Below are positions 25,653-33,458 of a stretch of DNA of 64,000 nt, one piece after another. Each line of letters begins with the position of its first letter. The first letter of the stretch is position 1. Position numbers and translations under genes: made by a program. Under the pieces are notes generated by a model that saw nothing but the letters and a program-made list of their open reading frames with translations, did not search any database and was not told the DNA's origin. Source of the DNA: Synechococcus sp. UW179A (GTDB lineage: Bacteria; Cyanobacteriota; Cyanobacteriia; PCC-6307; Cyanobiaceae); contig NZ_UCNJ01000012.1 in NCBI RefSeq assembly GCF_900473965.1, positions 425,060 to 489,059 on the forward strand, read 5' to 3'.

Positions 25653-27086
25653 TTATAGATTGGCAGCGATTAAGCTTATGGTGTCGCCGCTTTGTTGGAG
25701 TTGAAACTCATCGCCTAGTCCTTTTACGGAGTTGGAAAGGAAACTCCCTTCAATCTTGCCTCCGACAACTGTAAAGAGATCTATTTGCTCTCCTTTGCCA
25801 AGTGTTAAACCTGAGGCAATATTTAATGTTAGTTCAGGACCGCCACTGTCGCCATTATCTTGAAGAATCAAATTTCCATCATTGATTATTATTGAATCGA
25901 ATTCGTTCGCTTCTTTGCCTAAGACATCAAATTCGAATCCTGACCGGTATGTGGATGTAAGACTAGAGTCTTCTCCGGTCATGGTGATTTTTCCAATCTT
26001 ATCGTCAGCGGCTCTGCCGCCAGGAGCGATAATTGCATCGTTCAAAATCTTGATTCCAGTATCAGTGCCTGGAGAACCTTGTTCAATGAATTCGTGGGTT
26101 CCTGTGATGTAACCTAGTACGTCGTCGCTGATGTTTGGATTTAAATCTCCTTGAGCATTACGGATCGTGGCAACTCCTTGTTTTTGAATCCATTGGCCGT
26201 CTTTGCCTCCATTGAAGACGCCCCCGTTTGTTAGGACATCTACTTCTGTATCTACTTCTCCACCTATGCTATTAGTCAATTTGGCATTTAGGTTGAATCT
26301 TCCATTGCCGAGGATTGAAATATTAGCTTGTTGAGAATTCTTCTTGTCTTTAGGATCTGTTGCTCTAGATAAATCAAAGGTTCCATTGTTGTGATTGAAC
26401 TCCATTTTTTGGAAATCAAAATAATTTGGTGACCCCTTGTATTTGCCAATTGTCACGTACTCGTAGAAGTCGAGAGCTATGATCCCTGTGTTAATAAAAG
26501 TTCCCCATTCAAAGTTATAATTATTTTGAGTGGTCTGAGCGAGATCACCAGCAGTGTAGTCCCCCCTTATGTTTCCCGTGTTGTAAAACGTACCGCCAGA
26601 TTGTTGGAATAAAGAATCGTCATCTTCTTTGCTGGCAATATTTAAGATTGTTCCTGCGTTGTGGAATGTTGAGGTGTTGTCTGGGTGTAGATAGTCTTGA
26701 ACGCCATTGAAAATAAGTACACCGCTGTTATTAATTGTCCCACTATTTCTATTTGTAAAATCAAAGACATTCAGTCCGTATTGGCCATTATTGCCGACGC
26801 TAACGTCGTCTGGTTCGTATGGAGCTATAATGAGAGCGAAACCTGAATCCAGATTGTCGTATGTTGAATTAACGCCACTGGAACTCCCTGGAATAATTAG
26901 ATCGGCATCGTTATACCAACCTTGGATTCCTCCGTATGCAATAAACGTTCCATTGCCACTTAAATTATTATCCCAATAGGAGTTATTAGCAGGGCGCCCG
27001 TTCAGTGGATTAGGGATCTGCCCTGCTTGGATGAATGATGACCTGTCGTTGGGATTTATTTGGACATTTTGATATTTCTTATTCAT
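25653..27086 (-). CDS. Large Asn/Gly-rich repetitive protein, surface or adhesin-like
   Basis: 477 residues, rich in N, G, D, T and I, with recurring short strands of the type GTFxNTGxI, SGTINNSGVLIFNG and GNGTFIAYGG. This pattern resembles right-handed beta-helix passenger domains of autotransporters and haemagglutinins. The C-terminal part (IASGLTLGKGEQIDLFTVVGG) resembles the linker before an autotransporter barrel, but no barrel follows. No signal peptide is visible, so it may be a truncated gene or exported by a type I route. It is A+T-rich compared with the core genes, which suggests transfer. No named family. Confidence 0.7.
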   Translation of the reverse strand: MNKKYQNVQINPNDRSSFIQAGQIPNPLNGRPANNSYWDNNLSGNGTFIAYGGIQGWYNDADLIIPGSSSGVNSTYDNLDSGFALIIAPYEPDDVSVGNNGQYGLNVFDFTNRNSGTINNSGVLIFNGVQDYLHPDNTSTFHNAGTILNIASKEDDDSLFQQSGGTFYNTGNIRGDYTAGDLAQTTQNNYNFEWGTFINTGIIALDFYEYVTIGKYKGSPNYFDFQKMEFNHNNGTFDLSRATDPKDKKNSQQANISILGNGRFNLNAKLTNSIGGEVDTEVDVLTNGGVFNGGKDGQWIQKQGVATIRNAQGDLNPNISDDVLGYITGTHEFIEQGSPGTDTGIKILNDAIIAPGGRAADDKIGKITMTGEDSSLTSTYRSGFEFDVLGKEANEFDSIIINDGNLILQDNGDSGGPELTLNIASGLTLGKGEQIDLFTVVGGKIEGSFLSNSVKGLGDEFQLQQSGDTISLIAANL

Positions 27087-27599
27087 GCTTGATTAAGCAA
27101 TAAACACTAATTTAATAGTGTGTGCTTGTGAACTGAAGAGGTCCTTTTGCCTCTTTTCTCTTAAGGTTTGGATGTAAAGATTGTTGCTTGCAACCAGCTT
27201 TGCATAAGAAAATTTCTTCCAGGCCTTGCGTTGAATGATGTTAAACGTGCTGCCTCCTGGTGCATACACTTCCACAACTGATTAGCTGCTATCATTATTG
27301 CTTACAATGCAAATCAGATTCCAACAACAATAACAACCTACAAATCATAGTAGACGATAACAACTCCCCCACCCCGAAATAGATTTAAGAGCGGGTGCAG
27401 ACACCACCCCTTCAGCACGCGCAAGGACCTCTTCCAGGCTCCTCGACACTGAATCTGGTGGTTCTTGGTAGGCAACCGCTGCAGAAGGGCCTACTCCCCC
27501 GGAGCCTTGGCGTGACTGGATTCAGGGTGAGCTGAAAAGACCGCGCTAATTGGACAGTTATTATTGATATTATCTAAAATGAAAAATCCTGAAAAACAA
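27087..27599. other. Non-coding, A+T-rich stretch
   Basis: No convincing gene. It holds one 28-base element (27407-27434) repeated at 27922-27949, and short open frames without coding character. Part is probably the upstream region of the 477-residue gene. Confidence 0.5.
27407..27434. repeat. 28-base direct repeat, copy 1
   Basis: CCCCTTCARCACGCGCAAGG followed by ACCTCTTC; copy 2 at 27922-27949 differs at one base (R). The copies flank the broken small exported-protein gene at 27600-27884. Confidence 0.7.
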
Positions 27600-27884
27600 A
27601 TGAAAACCTTGGTTCTGTTAAGTGCCTTGTTGGTCTAGTTTGGACCTGTTAAAGCACAATCGAATGAAGCTTTATATTACTATTGGAGTGGTGTTGCTTA
27701 CACCGCTGGAAATATTTTATGCGGTTTGGCGAAGGAGGGCCAAATTGACAAAGAATATGCAAGAAATTTTTTATCTGAAATCAATAAATCATATTCAAGA
27801 GATCCACAAATGGAGCGGAATATGAGTGCAATTGAGCTGGGTATTAAAAGTGCCAAAGATGAATGCCCTGAAGTTTACTTCTAA
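27600..27884 (+). pseudogene. Small exported protein gene with one in-frame TAG in the signal peptide
   Basis: ATG at 27600 opens MKTLVLLSALLV, then TAG (27636-27638), then FGPVKAQSNEALYYYWSG and a further ~65 residues to a TAA. Apart from the stop, the frame is a complete ~94-residue protein with signal peptide and two cysteines (NILCGLAK, KDECPEVYF). The mature part is paralogous to the gene at 30010-30378 (YWSGVAYTAGNILC beside YWFGLTARAGNTLC). An upstream ATG at 27579 is also in frame. Function unknown. Confidence 0.65.
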
Positions 27885-27921
27885 CAAATTTGCTGCCCTG
27901 GAGCCATGGCGACACCGGCTT

Positions 27922-27949
27922 CCCCTTCAACACGCGCAAGGACCTCTTC
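27922..27949. repeat. 28-base direct repeat, copy 2
   Basis: Matches 27407-27434 at 27 of 28 bases. It lies 37 bases downstream of the broken exported-protein gene. Confidence 0.7.
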
Positions 27950-28028
27950 GATCAGGATCAAGGACTTCCTGGCTGACTTCTAGGGCTCCAGAACAAAAAA
28001 AGAGGCCGTATTACTCCGACCTCCTATC

Positions 28029-28226
28029 CATCTCGAACTGAGTCAAGAGTGTCAGCTGATCGCTGTAACGCAAGAGTCAGAAGGCATCAGAGTTCATCAT
28101 CATCCTGTTCCGTATCGGAATCAGGAACTTGCTCAAGGAGCTTTTCGAGATGTTCAGCCAGAGGGTATGGCTGTGGTTGCGGATCCCCTGCTTTCGAACG
28201 AGACGCGATTGCTGGTCAGTTCGTAA
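28029..28226 (+). other. Open frame without recognised start, possible gene remnant
   Basis: The frame ending at TAA 28224-28226 reads GIRVHHHPVPYRNQELAQ, then FRDVQPEGMAVVADPLLSNE and TRLLVSS. It has protein-like composition but no ATG near its beginning and no family that I recognise. It is best taken as the 3' remnant of a lost gene. Confidence 0.3.
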
Positions 28227-28273
28227 CCAATAGTGCCGTCAAGGTTCTGCTTGCTCAAATCTTTCAAAATTCC

Positions 28274-28483
28274 CTACTGTCCTGGCGCCTTGACTTGTGC
28301 CGGCGATGAACCACCACACCAGTTCACACGCTCATGATGGTTCTCTAATTTGTAACTTCCATCCCAGTCATCGTGCCCATAAATGCAGAACAATTGACTT
28401 GTCGAAACAAGGCCAGCGGGGATCTGACAAACGGCTATCACAACCAAAGAAATTGCTATGAGAACAGCATACTTTTCACTCAC
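28274..28483 (-). CDS. Small exported or membrane protein, 69 residues
   Basis: GTG start; N-terminal hydrophobic segment KYAVLIAISLVVIAVCQIPAG, then a short polar mature part with Cys, His and Trp (FCIYGHDDWDGSYKLENHHE, NWCGGSS). It looks like a signal peptide or anchor plus a small domain, perhaps disulfide-bonded. No clear ribosome-binding site. Family unknown. Confidence 0.45.
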   Translation of the reverse strand: MSEKYAVLIAISLVVIAVCQIPAGLVSTSQLFCIYGHDDWDGSYKLENHHERVNWCGGSSPAQVKAPGQ

Positions 28484-28674
28484 GATAAAACCAAATATGG
28501 GAAACCAAATTCATTCTATCCTTATCTGTGTCAACTGCAAAGCGTGTCGTTTTCGCTGTTACCTTGAATGCAATGATGTTCGCATCTAACAACCCTGGAA
28601 AGGATGTCAGTCCCCAGCTCAGCCTCGTTCCAGGATCACCGAGCCTCAGACATAAGCCGCCCTTCTGAATACCA

Positions 28675-28896
28675 TTGGAGCAATGGTCTCCGTTTTGGTT
28701 GTCTCCAATGCCAGAGAACTGGATTCCTGGGCTTCAAGCTGCTAAACCTTCCGCTGCCGACCTCAAGAAGCGGCCAACTGTCGAAGGTGTCTCTGAAGAG
28801 GGTAAATATGAGAAGATCATTTCTCTGGAAGAGCTAGAGCTAGCCAAGGAATCAGGCTTCGAAGTTCCCAACGATGGTCGAGCCCCAGGCTTTTAA
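28675..28896 (+). CDS. Hypothetical protein, 62-73 residues
   Basis: The frame runs from TTG 28675 (or ATG 28708, starting MPENWIPGLQAAKPSAADLK) and ends LELAKESGFEVPNDGRAPGF. It is acidic and soluble, with a helix-like SLEELELAKE segment. It ends four bases into the convergent DUF1651 pseudogene. No family recognised; it may be a fragment. Confidence 0.4.
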   Translation: MEQWSPFWLSPMPENWIPGLQAAKPSAADLKKRPTVEGVSEEGKYEKIISLEELELAKESGFEVPNDGRAPGF

Positions 28897-29138
28897 GGCT
28901 CCAGATCAGCTCCTAAAGCAGGTTCGGTCACGGTCCACCCAAGGCCCTTCAGTTGGAACCACAGACTCGCCGCGTCTTCATATCTCATCTCCTTTCTGGT
29001 CTTGAGCAGAGCAGGTCCATCGGGCATCGGTCTGCCGTGGTCCACGAACACCCTTTGATCCTTGACCCACTTGCTCTTTGGGTCCCGGTGAAAACGTGCA
29101 AGTCAGTAACCCTTCGGGTCTGAAAGCCATCCATCCAT
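28893..29138 (-). pseudogene. DUF1651 protein gene with one in-frame TGA (unit A)
   Basis: From ATG 29138 the frame reads MDGWLSDPKGY, then TGA (29105-29103) in place of an expected Trp, then LARFHRDPKSKWVKDQRVF, VDHGRPMPDGPALLKTRKEM and WFQLKGLGWTVTEP to a TAA. The full length would be 81 residues. The pattern fits DUF1651, a small family of unknown function found in Prochlorococcus and Synechococcus. The homologous copy at 32555-32794 keeps the Trp (RKYWFARSHRDP) but is frameshifted further on. Confidence 0.7.
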
Positions 29139-29194
29139 GGCGCCCTCATAACTAGAACATCTGTACTAGCTAAAAGGCGGTGCTGTGGTCAACC

Positions 29195-29243
29195 GTCCCC
29201 AAAAACTGTCCCCAAAGCCGTCCCCAAAAGCGTCCCCAAAACG
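29195..29243. repeat. Four tandem GTCCCCAAAA units
   Basis: Four units of 12-13 bases, each beginning GTCCCCAAA. The unit equals the left arm and loop of the glnA-tail terminator 140 bases downstream (GGTCCCCAAAAGGGGACC), so the tract may have grown from a copy of it. Confidence 0.75.
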
Positions 29244-29313
29244 GCGGAACCGCGATACAAGCAAAATTTAGGCTGCGACTGGTGTTTTAGCGAGGCTGAC
29301 GGTGTATTACGAC

Positions 29314-29408
29314 ATTCGTGATGTACTACGACGCCTGATCCATAGGGCCCACTCGCACTAGGGCACTTGACTTTCCCCAAATGGTCCCCAAAAGGGGACC
29401 GTTTTTTT
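29314..29408 (+). repeat. glnA 3' end and terminator, copy 2 of 3
   Basis: ATTCGTGATGTACTACGACG followed by CCTGA encodes FVMYYDA-stop, as at the end of glnA, with one synonymous change. ATAGGGCC, TTGACTTTC and a terminator follow in the same order as in copy 1. Only the last few glnA codons are present, so this is a target-site duplicate and not a gene. Confidence 0.8.
29383..29408 (+). terminator. Terminator of the second glnA tail
   Basis: Perfect hairpin GGTCCCC-AAAA-GGGGACC followed by G and seven T. It follows the glnA-tail repeat, not a complete gene. Confidence 0.85.
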
Positions 29409-29618
29409 AATTGCGATCGTCCAGTAGTGGACATTGACTCCCAGGCATCCTTCTGCAGGAAGCTGATCCTGAAAGAGAGAGACTCCTCTTTCGCCGATGT
29501 GATCTACGTGCTGGCCATGGGTGAGTACAGCACTCGCTGAACTGTTGGAGCTGGAATCCTTAAGTGGGCAGCTGATCCTCTTGTAAGACACGATGTGGGA
29601 TTTTTATGGTCTCGTTAG

Positions 29619-29846
29619 CTAGCCGTTGCCAAGGAAATCAAATACCTGCTGGACTCCACTCACCGTTCTTTTGTAGAACTTCGTGAAACCACACCTGGTA
29701 CATGAAACTGCGTTGTAGCGCTTGTTGCCGACGTCAAACATGCTGCTCCAAAATCCACCGGAGACACGAATTTGACCAGTTTCGTAAGAAGTGCATCCAC
29801 ATTCAGTGCACACATACCGAGTAGGTTCACTGTCATAAGAAGCCAT
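29619..29846 (-). CDS. Zn-ribbon protein, DUF2082-like
   Basis: 75 residues with two CxxC knuckles, CTECGC (~13-18) and CTRCGF (~49-54), separated by a strand with GGFWSSMFDVGNKRYNAVSC. This matches the family annotated as nucleic-acid-binding Zn-ribbon (DUF2082). ATG start. It lies in the island between glnA-tail copies 2 and 3. A partner or target is not evident. Confidence 0.75.
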   Translation of the reverse strand: MASYDSEPTRYVCTECGCTSYETGQIRVSGGFWSSMFDVGNKRYNAVSCTRCGFTKFYKRTVSGVQQVFDFLGNG

Positions 29847-30009
29847 ACGCTTGATGGATTTAGTTTCTTATCCATAACATTAGTCTGTCTGTAGGCTTTC
29901 TCTACTGCGCCACTTGCTCAGCAGCGCCAGCTTCTTATGCGTCGCTATATTTCTGTCTCCCTGTAGGATTGATAATTAGGCAAACGTGATCAAGAAAGAG
30001 ATCAACTAG

Positions 30010-30378
30010 TTGATAGCGCAACTTCGGCAGCATCGAGTCCTTTCGTCCTACCAAGATAATCTAAAATGTGTTGGTGAAAATCAATCGAAGAAGGCCCTTG
30101 TCTTGTTAGGCAATGTTTTGCTTGTAACAAGCTCTACCATGGCTGAGGGTCAATACGATCAAAACTCTTACTGGTTTGGATTGACTGCTAGAGCTGGTAA
30201 CACTCTTTGCCAGCAAGCCAAAGGGGGATTGATCTCCAAAGCAGATGCAGCGTCTTATGTTGATGGCATCCGAAAATCAGCAGAGACAGATCCAGACCTA
30301 ATCGAATTCAAACAAGATTTCTACAATGCCCTTGGGCTTTTAAAGAAGAATCCCGACTGCAGAGGTGTTATCAAATAA
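30010..30378 (+). CDS. Small exported protein, paralogue of the 27600 gene
   Basis: The open frame ends AEGQYDQNSYWFGLTARAGN, TLCQQAKGGLISKADAASYV, then ~45 residues with KKNPDCRGVIK. A signal-peptide-like segment KKALVLLGNVLLVTSSTMA precedes it. The start is a problem: only a TTG at 30010 is in frame upstream, while the ATG aligned with the start of the 27600 paralogue (30065) is in another frame and stops after three codons. A single frameshift may have cut the gene from its start, so this may be a pseudogene. Confidence 0.5.
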   Translation: MIAQLRQHRVLSSYQDNLKCVGENQSKKALVLLGNVLLVTSSTMAEGQYDQNSYWFGLTARAGNTLCQQAKGGLISKADAASYVDGIRKSAETDPDLIEFKQDFYNALGLLKKNPDCRGVIK

Positions 30379-30608
30379 GCCCTTCGCTTTTTATCGTTCC
30401 ACCAGGCCAGTGAGATTGAAGCAGGTCGTCCAAGCAGAAGAGTCCGCCTACCAAGTGATTCCCGGCGACCCTGGACAGGGGCAAATCTAAACTGAATGTG
30501 AAAATATAAACACATTTCAGTGTACGGTTATTGCGATAAATCAATGTAACTTTTAACAGCGGTTCAGTTCATGTGCTTCTTAGCTTCTATTCACTTGCAG
30601 AAATTGCC

Positions 30609-30866
30609 ATGGCAACGAAATTGAGGCTTTCAACGTCAGAGGAGTTTGAAATTGCAATTAGGTGGGAAACACTCCGATCCGAGTATTTTCGTGCAATCGG
30701 AAATATTCAAAAATCCAATGAATCTCTTCTGATAATCAAAGAGCTTAGGTTGCGTCTTAGGTCTGAAGGTATTGATACTCATCCTGATGAAGTCACTGAA
30801 GCGCATGAACCGAATGGGGCAAATGGTTCTTTCACTGCAAAGCCTTCAGAGGCAGTCTTCGCCTGA
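30609..30866 (+). CDS. Hypothetical helical protein, 85 residues
   Basis: ATG start, MATKLRLSTSEEFEIAIRWE, followed by an amphipathic helix-rich centre (LRSEYFRAIGNIQKSNESLL) and a loose acidic tail. No membrane segment and no family recognised. The open frame begins further upstream, but the ATG at 30609 gives the better N-terminus. Confidence 0.5.
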   Translation: MATKLRLSTSEEFEIAIRWETLRSEYFRAIGNIQKSNESLLIIKELRLRLRSEGIDTHPDEVTEAHEPNGANGSFTAKPSEAVFA

Positions 30867-31082
30867 ATGTTTCTGGCACCGACTCCTCCTGCGGAATGGC
30901 GGGAGGACTTTGCTAGGCCTCAACTTTATTTTTTAATTCCTGATAGCTCCCTGAACAGATATCACACAAGCCGCAGGAAAACGCTCCAAAAGCTGCGGCG
31001 AAGATTTATGCCGATGTTCCCGTGGCCCTTGCAGTGCCCCCAGAGGCCTCAGAGACTTGTTTCTAATACTTGGACCATTTAG

Positions 31083-31561
31083 ATGATGTTTTCAGATTGC
31101 AGGGCTACTTTGCTAGAACGGCAAGCGATTGTAAGTGCTAATTGTTAGCAAGGAATGGATAGGGTGGATCGCGCATTCCTCAATCGTCGTCGAATGCTTC
31201 CTAATAACAATCGATCGTTATTACACAGTTCAGTTGAATAATTGTTCAGGATTTGCTAACAGCTCAAAAGCCATTTTTCACGCTCGAGATGCATCAGTCC
31301 AGAAAGCGATAAACGAACCTCAGGGTTGCAAGCAACATTTACCAATACCTGAAAGATTTTAGCAAAACTTGTTAGCACAATCGGGAGCAAAAGCCACCGC
31401 AATCAAATAAATACCGGTATCTCGAAATAGTGCATCACGTAATTTCAGATAGTCCTTTTGAATTTAGACGAAGAACCATCAAAAGCCTCAAGTCCGCAGA
31501 TGGACCTTTGGCCATGATCCAAAGCAATGATCTCCATGAATGAAGAACCAGTCAAACCCTG
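31083..31561. other. Gene-free A+T-rich stretch
   Basis: Only short frames without coding character on either strand. No repeat or hairpin stands out. It separates the 85-residue protein from the SDR gene. Confidence 0.4.
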
Positions 31562-32338
31562 TCAGTTTTGGTTTTTTTTCATAGGCAATAAGCCCTGATG
31601 AACATAACCACCATCAACAACTAGATCGACTCCAGTAATATAAGATGCTTCGTCGCTACATAAAAACGTGGCTGCATTCGCTATATCTTCCGGCACTCCC
31701 ATTCGCTTGAGAGGGACTAAACTCCCCATTTTTTTGAAAAAATCAGGGTCCTGCTTCAACCTTTGATCGAAGATTGGCGTTTCGATAAATCCAGGTGAAA
31801 TAGCATTGACTCGAATACATTTATCGGCAAGATCAATAGCAAAATTAGCCGTCATCTTTGTAACTGCAGCTTTCGCAGCGGAGTATATTACATGATCTGT
31901 AAATGTCACGTGACCTGCGATGGATGATATCAACAGAATTGACGAATTCCCACTTTTCAAGTCTTTTTCAGCAATCCTAATTAAATCAAAGATAGACCTC
32001 ACATTTACACTAATTGTGAGGTCGAACTCCTCAAGAGTTGCTTTTTGTAGCGGCAGCCTATAACCAATTCCAGCACTACAGACCAATGTGTCTATGAAGC
32101 CAAAATTGTTTTTGGCGTCTTCAATCATATCTTTCAGTTTTTCATGATTTGTTACATCTCCCTGCATAGTCTGCAGGTTTTCTCCTAATTCATTTTTTAA
32201 CTCTCTGAGTCTTCTCTCGTCCCTGCCAATCACGGCAACTTGGGCTCCCTCGGCGACAAAGCGCTTAGCAATACCTCGACCAATTCCACTGCTTCCTCCT
32301 GTGATTAATGCAACTTTTCCAGACAAACGATTTGACAT
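31562..32338 (-). CDS. Short-chain dehydrogenase/reductase (SDR)
   Basis: A 258-residue classical SDR. The nucleotide-binding motif TGGSSGIG is at 13-20, NAG is replaced by CSAG at 87-90, SSI at 138-140, and the catalytic YSAAK has Tyr152 and Lys156; the C-terminus shows ITGVDLVVDGGY. Substrate unknown; the sequence resembles FabG/glucose-dehydrogenase-like members. It is intact, unlike most of its island neighbours, and A+T-rich compared with core genes, which suggests recent acquisition. Confidence 0.88.
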   Translation of the reverse strand: MSNRLSGKVALITGGSSGIGRGIAKRFVAEGAQVAVIGRDERRLRELKNELGENLQTMQGDVTNHEKLKDMIEDAKNNFGFIDTLVCSAGIGYRLPLQKATLEEFDLTISVNVRSIFDLIRIAEKDLKSGNSSILLISSIAGHVTFTDHVIYSAAKAAVTKMTANFAIDLADKCIRVNAISPGFIETPIFDQRLKQDPDFFKKMGSLVPLKRMGVPEDIANAATFLCSDEASYITGVDLVVDGGYVHQGLLPMKKNQN

Positions 32339-32554
32339 AACGAATACGTCACTCTTCTTGTATTAGCAGATCCATCTTCCTTATCAACTTCCATCTTTTG
32401 GATTCAACATCGCTGAATGAAACAGAACCCACATCATCGGAAAAAGTGGTTCATCAGGTCTTACAGTCACTCGTCCAGGATTTTGATCAAGGAGCCTCCA
32501 GAGGCCAGCTGCTTGCGGTAGTGGCCTAAGGACTTCTTCGCAGACTTCTGGGGC

Positions 32555-32794
32555 TCCAGGTCAGCTCCCCAAGCGGGTTCAGCCAGTGTTCAGTCTAGGC
32601 ATTCAGCTGAAATCGTGGAGAGGCTGCATCCGCGTATCGCACTTCCTTCTGGTCTTAAGCAGCGCAATTCCATCAGGCATGGGTCTGGCGTGGTCAACGA
32701 AAACCCTTTGATCCTTAAACCAAGTCTTTGACGGATCTCTGTGGGACCTTGCAAACCAATACTTCCGGATCACAAAGCCACCATCCAAGGCCAT
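32555..32794 (-). pseudogene. DUF1651 protein gene, frameshifted (unit B)
   Basis: From ATG 32794 the frame reads MALDGGFVIRKYWFARSHRD, then FKDQRVFVDHARPMPDGIAL and LLKTRRK. The homology then moves to another frame (VRYADAASPRFQLNA) and meets a stop. A second open-frame start at 32824 adds ten residues. It is the counterpart of 28893-29138; the similarity between the two regions continues through the glnA tail that follows each. Confidence 0.65.
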
Positions 32795-32917
32795 CCAGAT
32801 GACGAGAACTGCTGCACTAGCCATGCAGAGGTGCCGTGGTCAAGAAGGCAGAACAGCAAAAGATACAGAATGCAAGCTGTGACTAATGGTTTGGTGATGC
32901 CCTAGGTGGCTTACGAC

Positions 32918-32998
32918 ATTCGTGATGCAGCAACACGCCTGAATCCGTCATTGATCCGCAGGCCACATTCATTAAGAAGGAGCTTCGGCTCTTTTTTA
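32918..32998 (+). repeat. glnA 3' end, copy 3 of 3 (degenerate)
   Basis: ACATTCGTGATG-CAGCAACACGCCTGA keeps FVM and the final Ala-stop of glnA, with changes between. It is preceded by TTACGAC as in copy 2 and followed by a different terminator. It marks the right end of the island. Confidence 0.6.
32979..32997 (+). terminator. UUCG-type terminator at the right island edge
   Basis: GGAGC-TTCG-GCTC followed by TTTTTT on the plus strand. It occupies the terminator position of the third glnA-tail copy. Confidence 0.7.
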
Positions 32999-33035
32999 TT
33001 TTGACCGTCCTGCGAAGCATCAAGGGCTGGTCCCT

Positions 33036-33356
33036 TCAGCCATGCCGTAACAAAGCCATGGCACTGTCGTGCAATTGCTTGGCATGAAGACGGCGACGAG
33101 CACACACTTGCTGCTGCGCCAAAGCGCTGCGCTGATCAAGGCGATCAGGATGCTCTTCGACCTGGGCATGGGCCGCTTGCTGCCTCAGCACATCGTGTGC
33201 ATGGCGATCTGCCCAGGCCAGAAATTCAGCGGCTGCTCGCTGCCGCCGCTCCAGCACGTTGCCTGAATACGACACCACAGTTCCGGGGGCAATGGTCTCA
33301 ATAGCCATCGAGAGCTCCTGATCGTCCTGCACATATTCTGTAGCAACGGCTACCAT
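33036..33356 (-). CDS. Hypothetical protein, 106 residues
   Basis: ATG at 33356 gives MVAVATEYVQDDQELSMAIE, then APGTVVSYSGNVLERRQRAA and a Gln/His/Arg/Ala-rich helical C-terminus. A longer frame starts at 33425 but its first 23 residues look non-coding. No family recognised. It is the first core-like gene after the island. Confidence 0.55.
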   Translation of the reverse strand: MVAVATEYVQDDQELSMAIETIAPGTVVSYSGNVLERRQRAAAEFLAWADRHAHDVLRQQAAHAQVEEHPDRLDQRSALAQQQVCARRRLHAKQLHDSAMALLRHG

Positions 33357-33458
33357 TTTTACAGTGGCTTCACATAAGTTTCGCGTTCGTTTCGGCAAAA
33401 GCCCACGACAGGGTTCGCGATCCATTGAAATGGGTCGGCTTGGATCTCAATCCTGTTC

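Noticed and set aside
27093..27275. 60-residue minus-strand frame
   Set aside because: A+T-rich chance frame without a ribosome-binding site or motif.
29358..29591. Minus-strand frame with LTHGQHVDHIGERG, like a metallo-beta-lactamase HxHxDH motif
   Set aside because: The spacing does not fit HxHxDH, no other fold element follows, and it overlaps the glnA-tail terminator. It could be a remnant but cannot be supported.
30867..31082. 71-residue plus-strand frame directly after the 85-residue gene
   Set aside because: It starts right at the previous stop but the composition is unlike protein, and no motif is seen.
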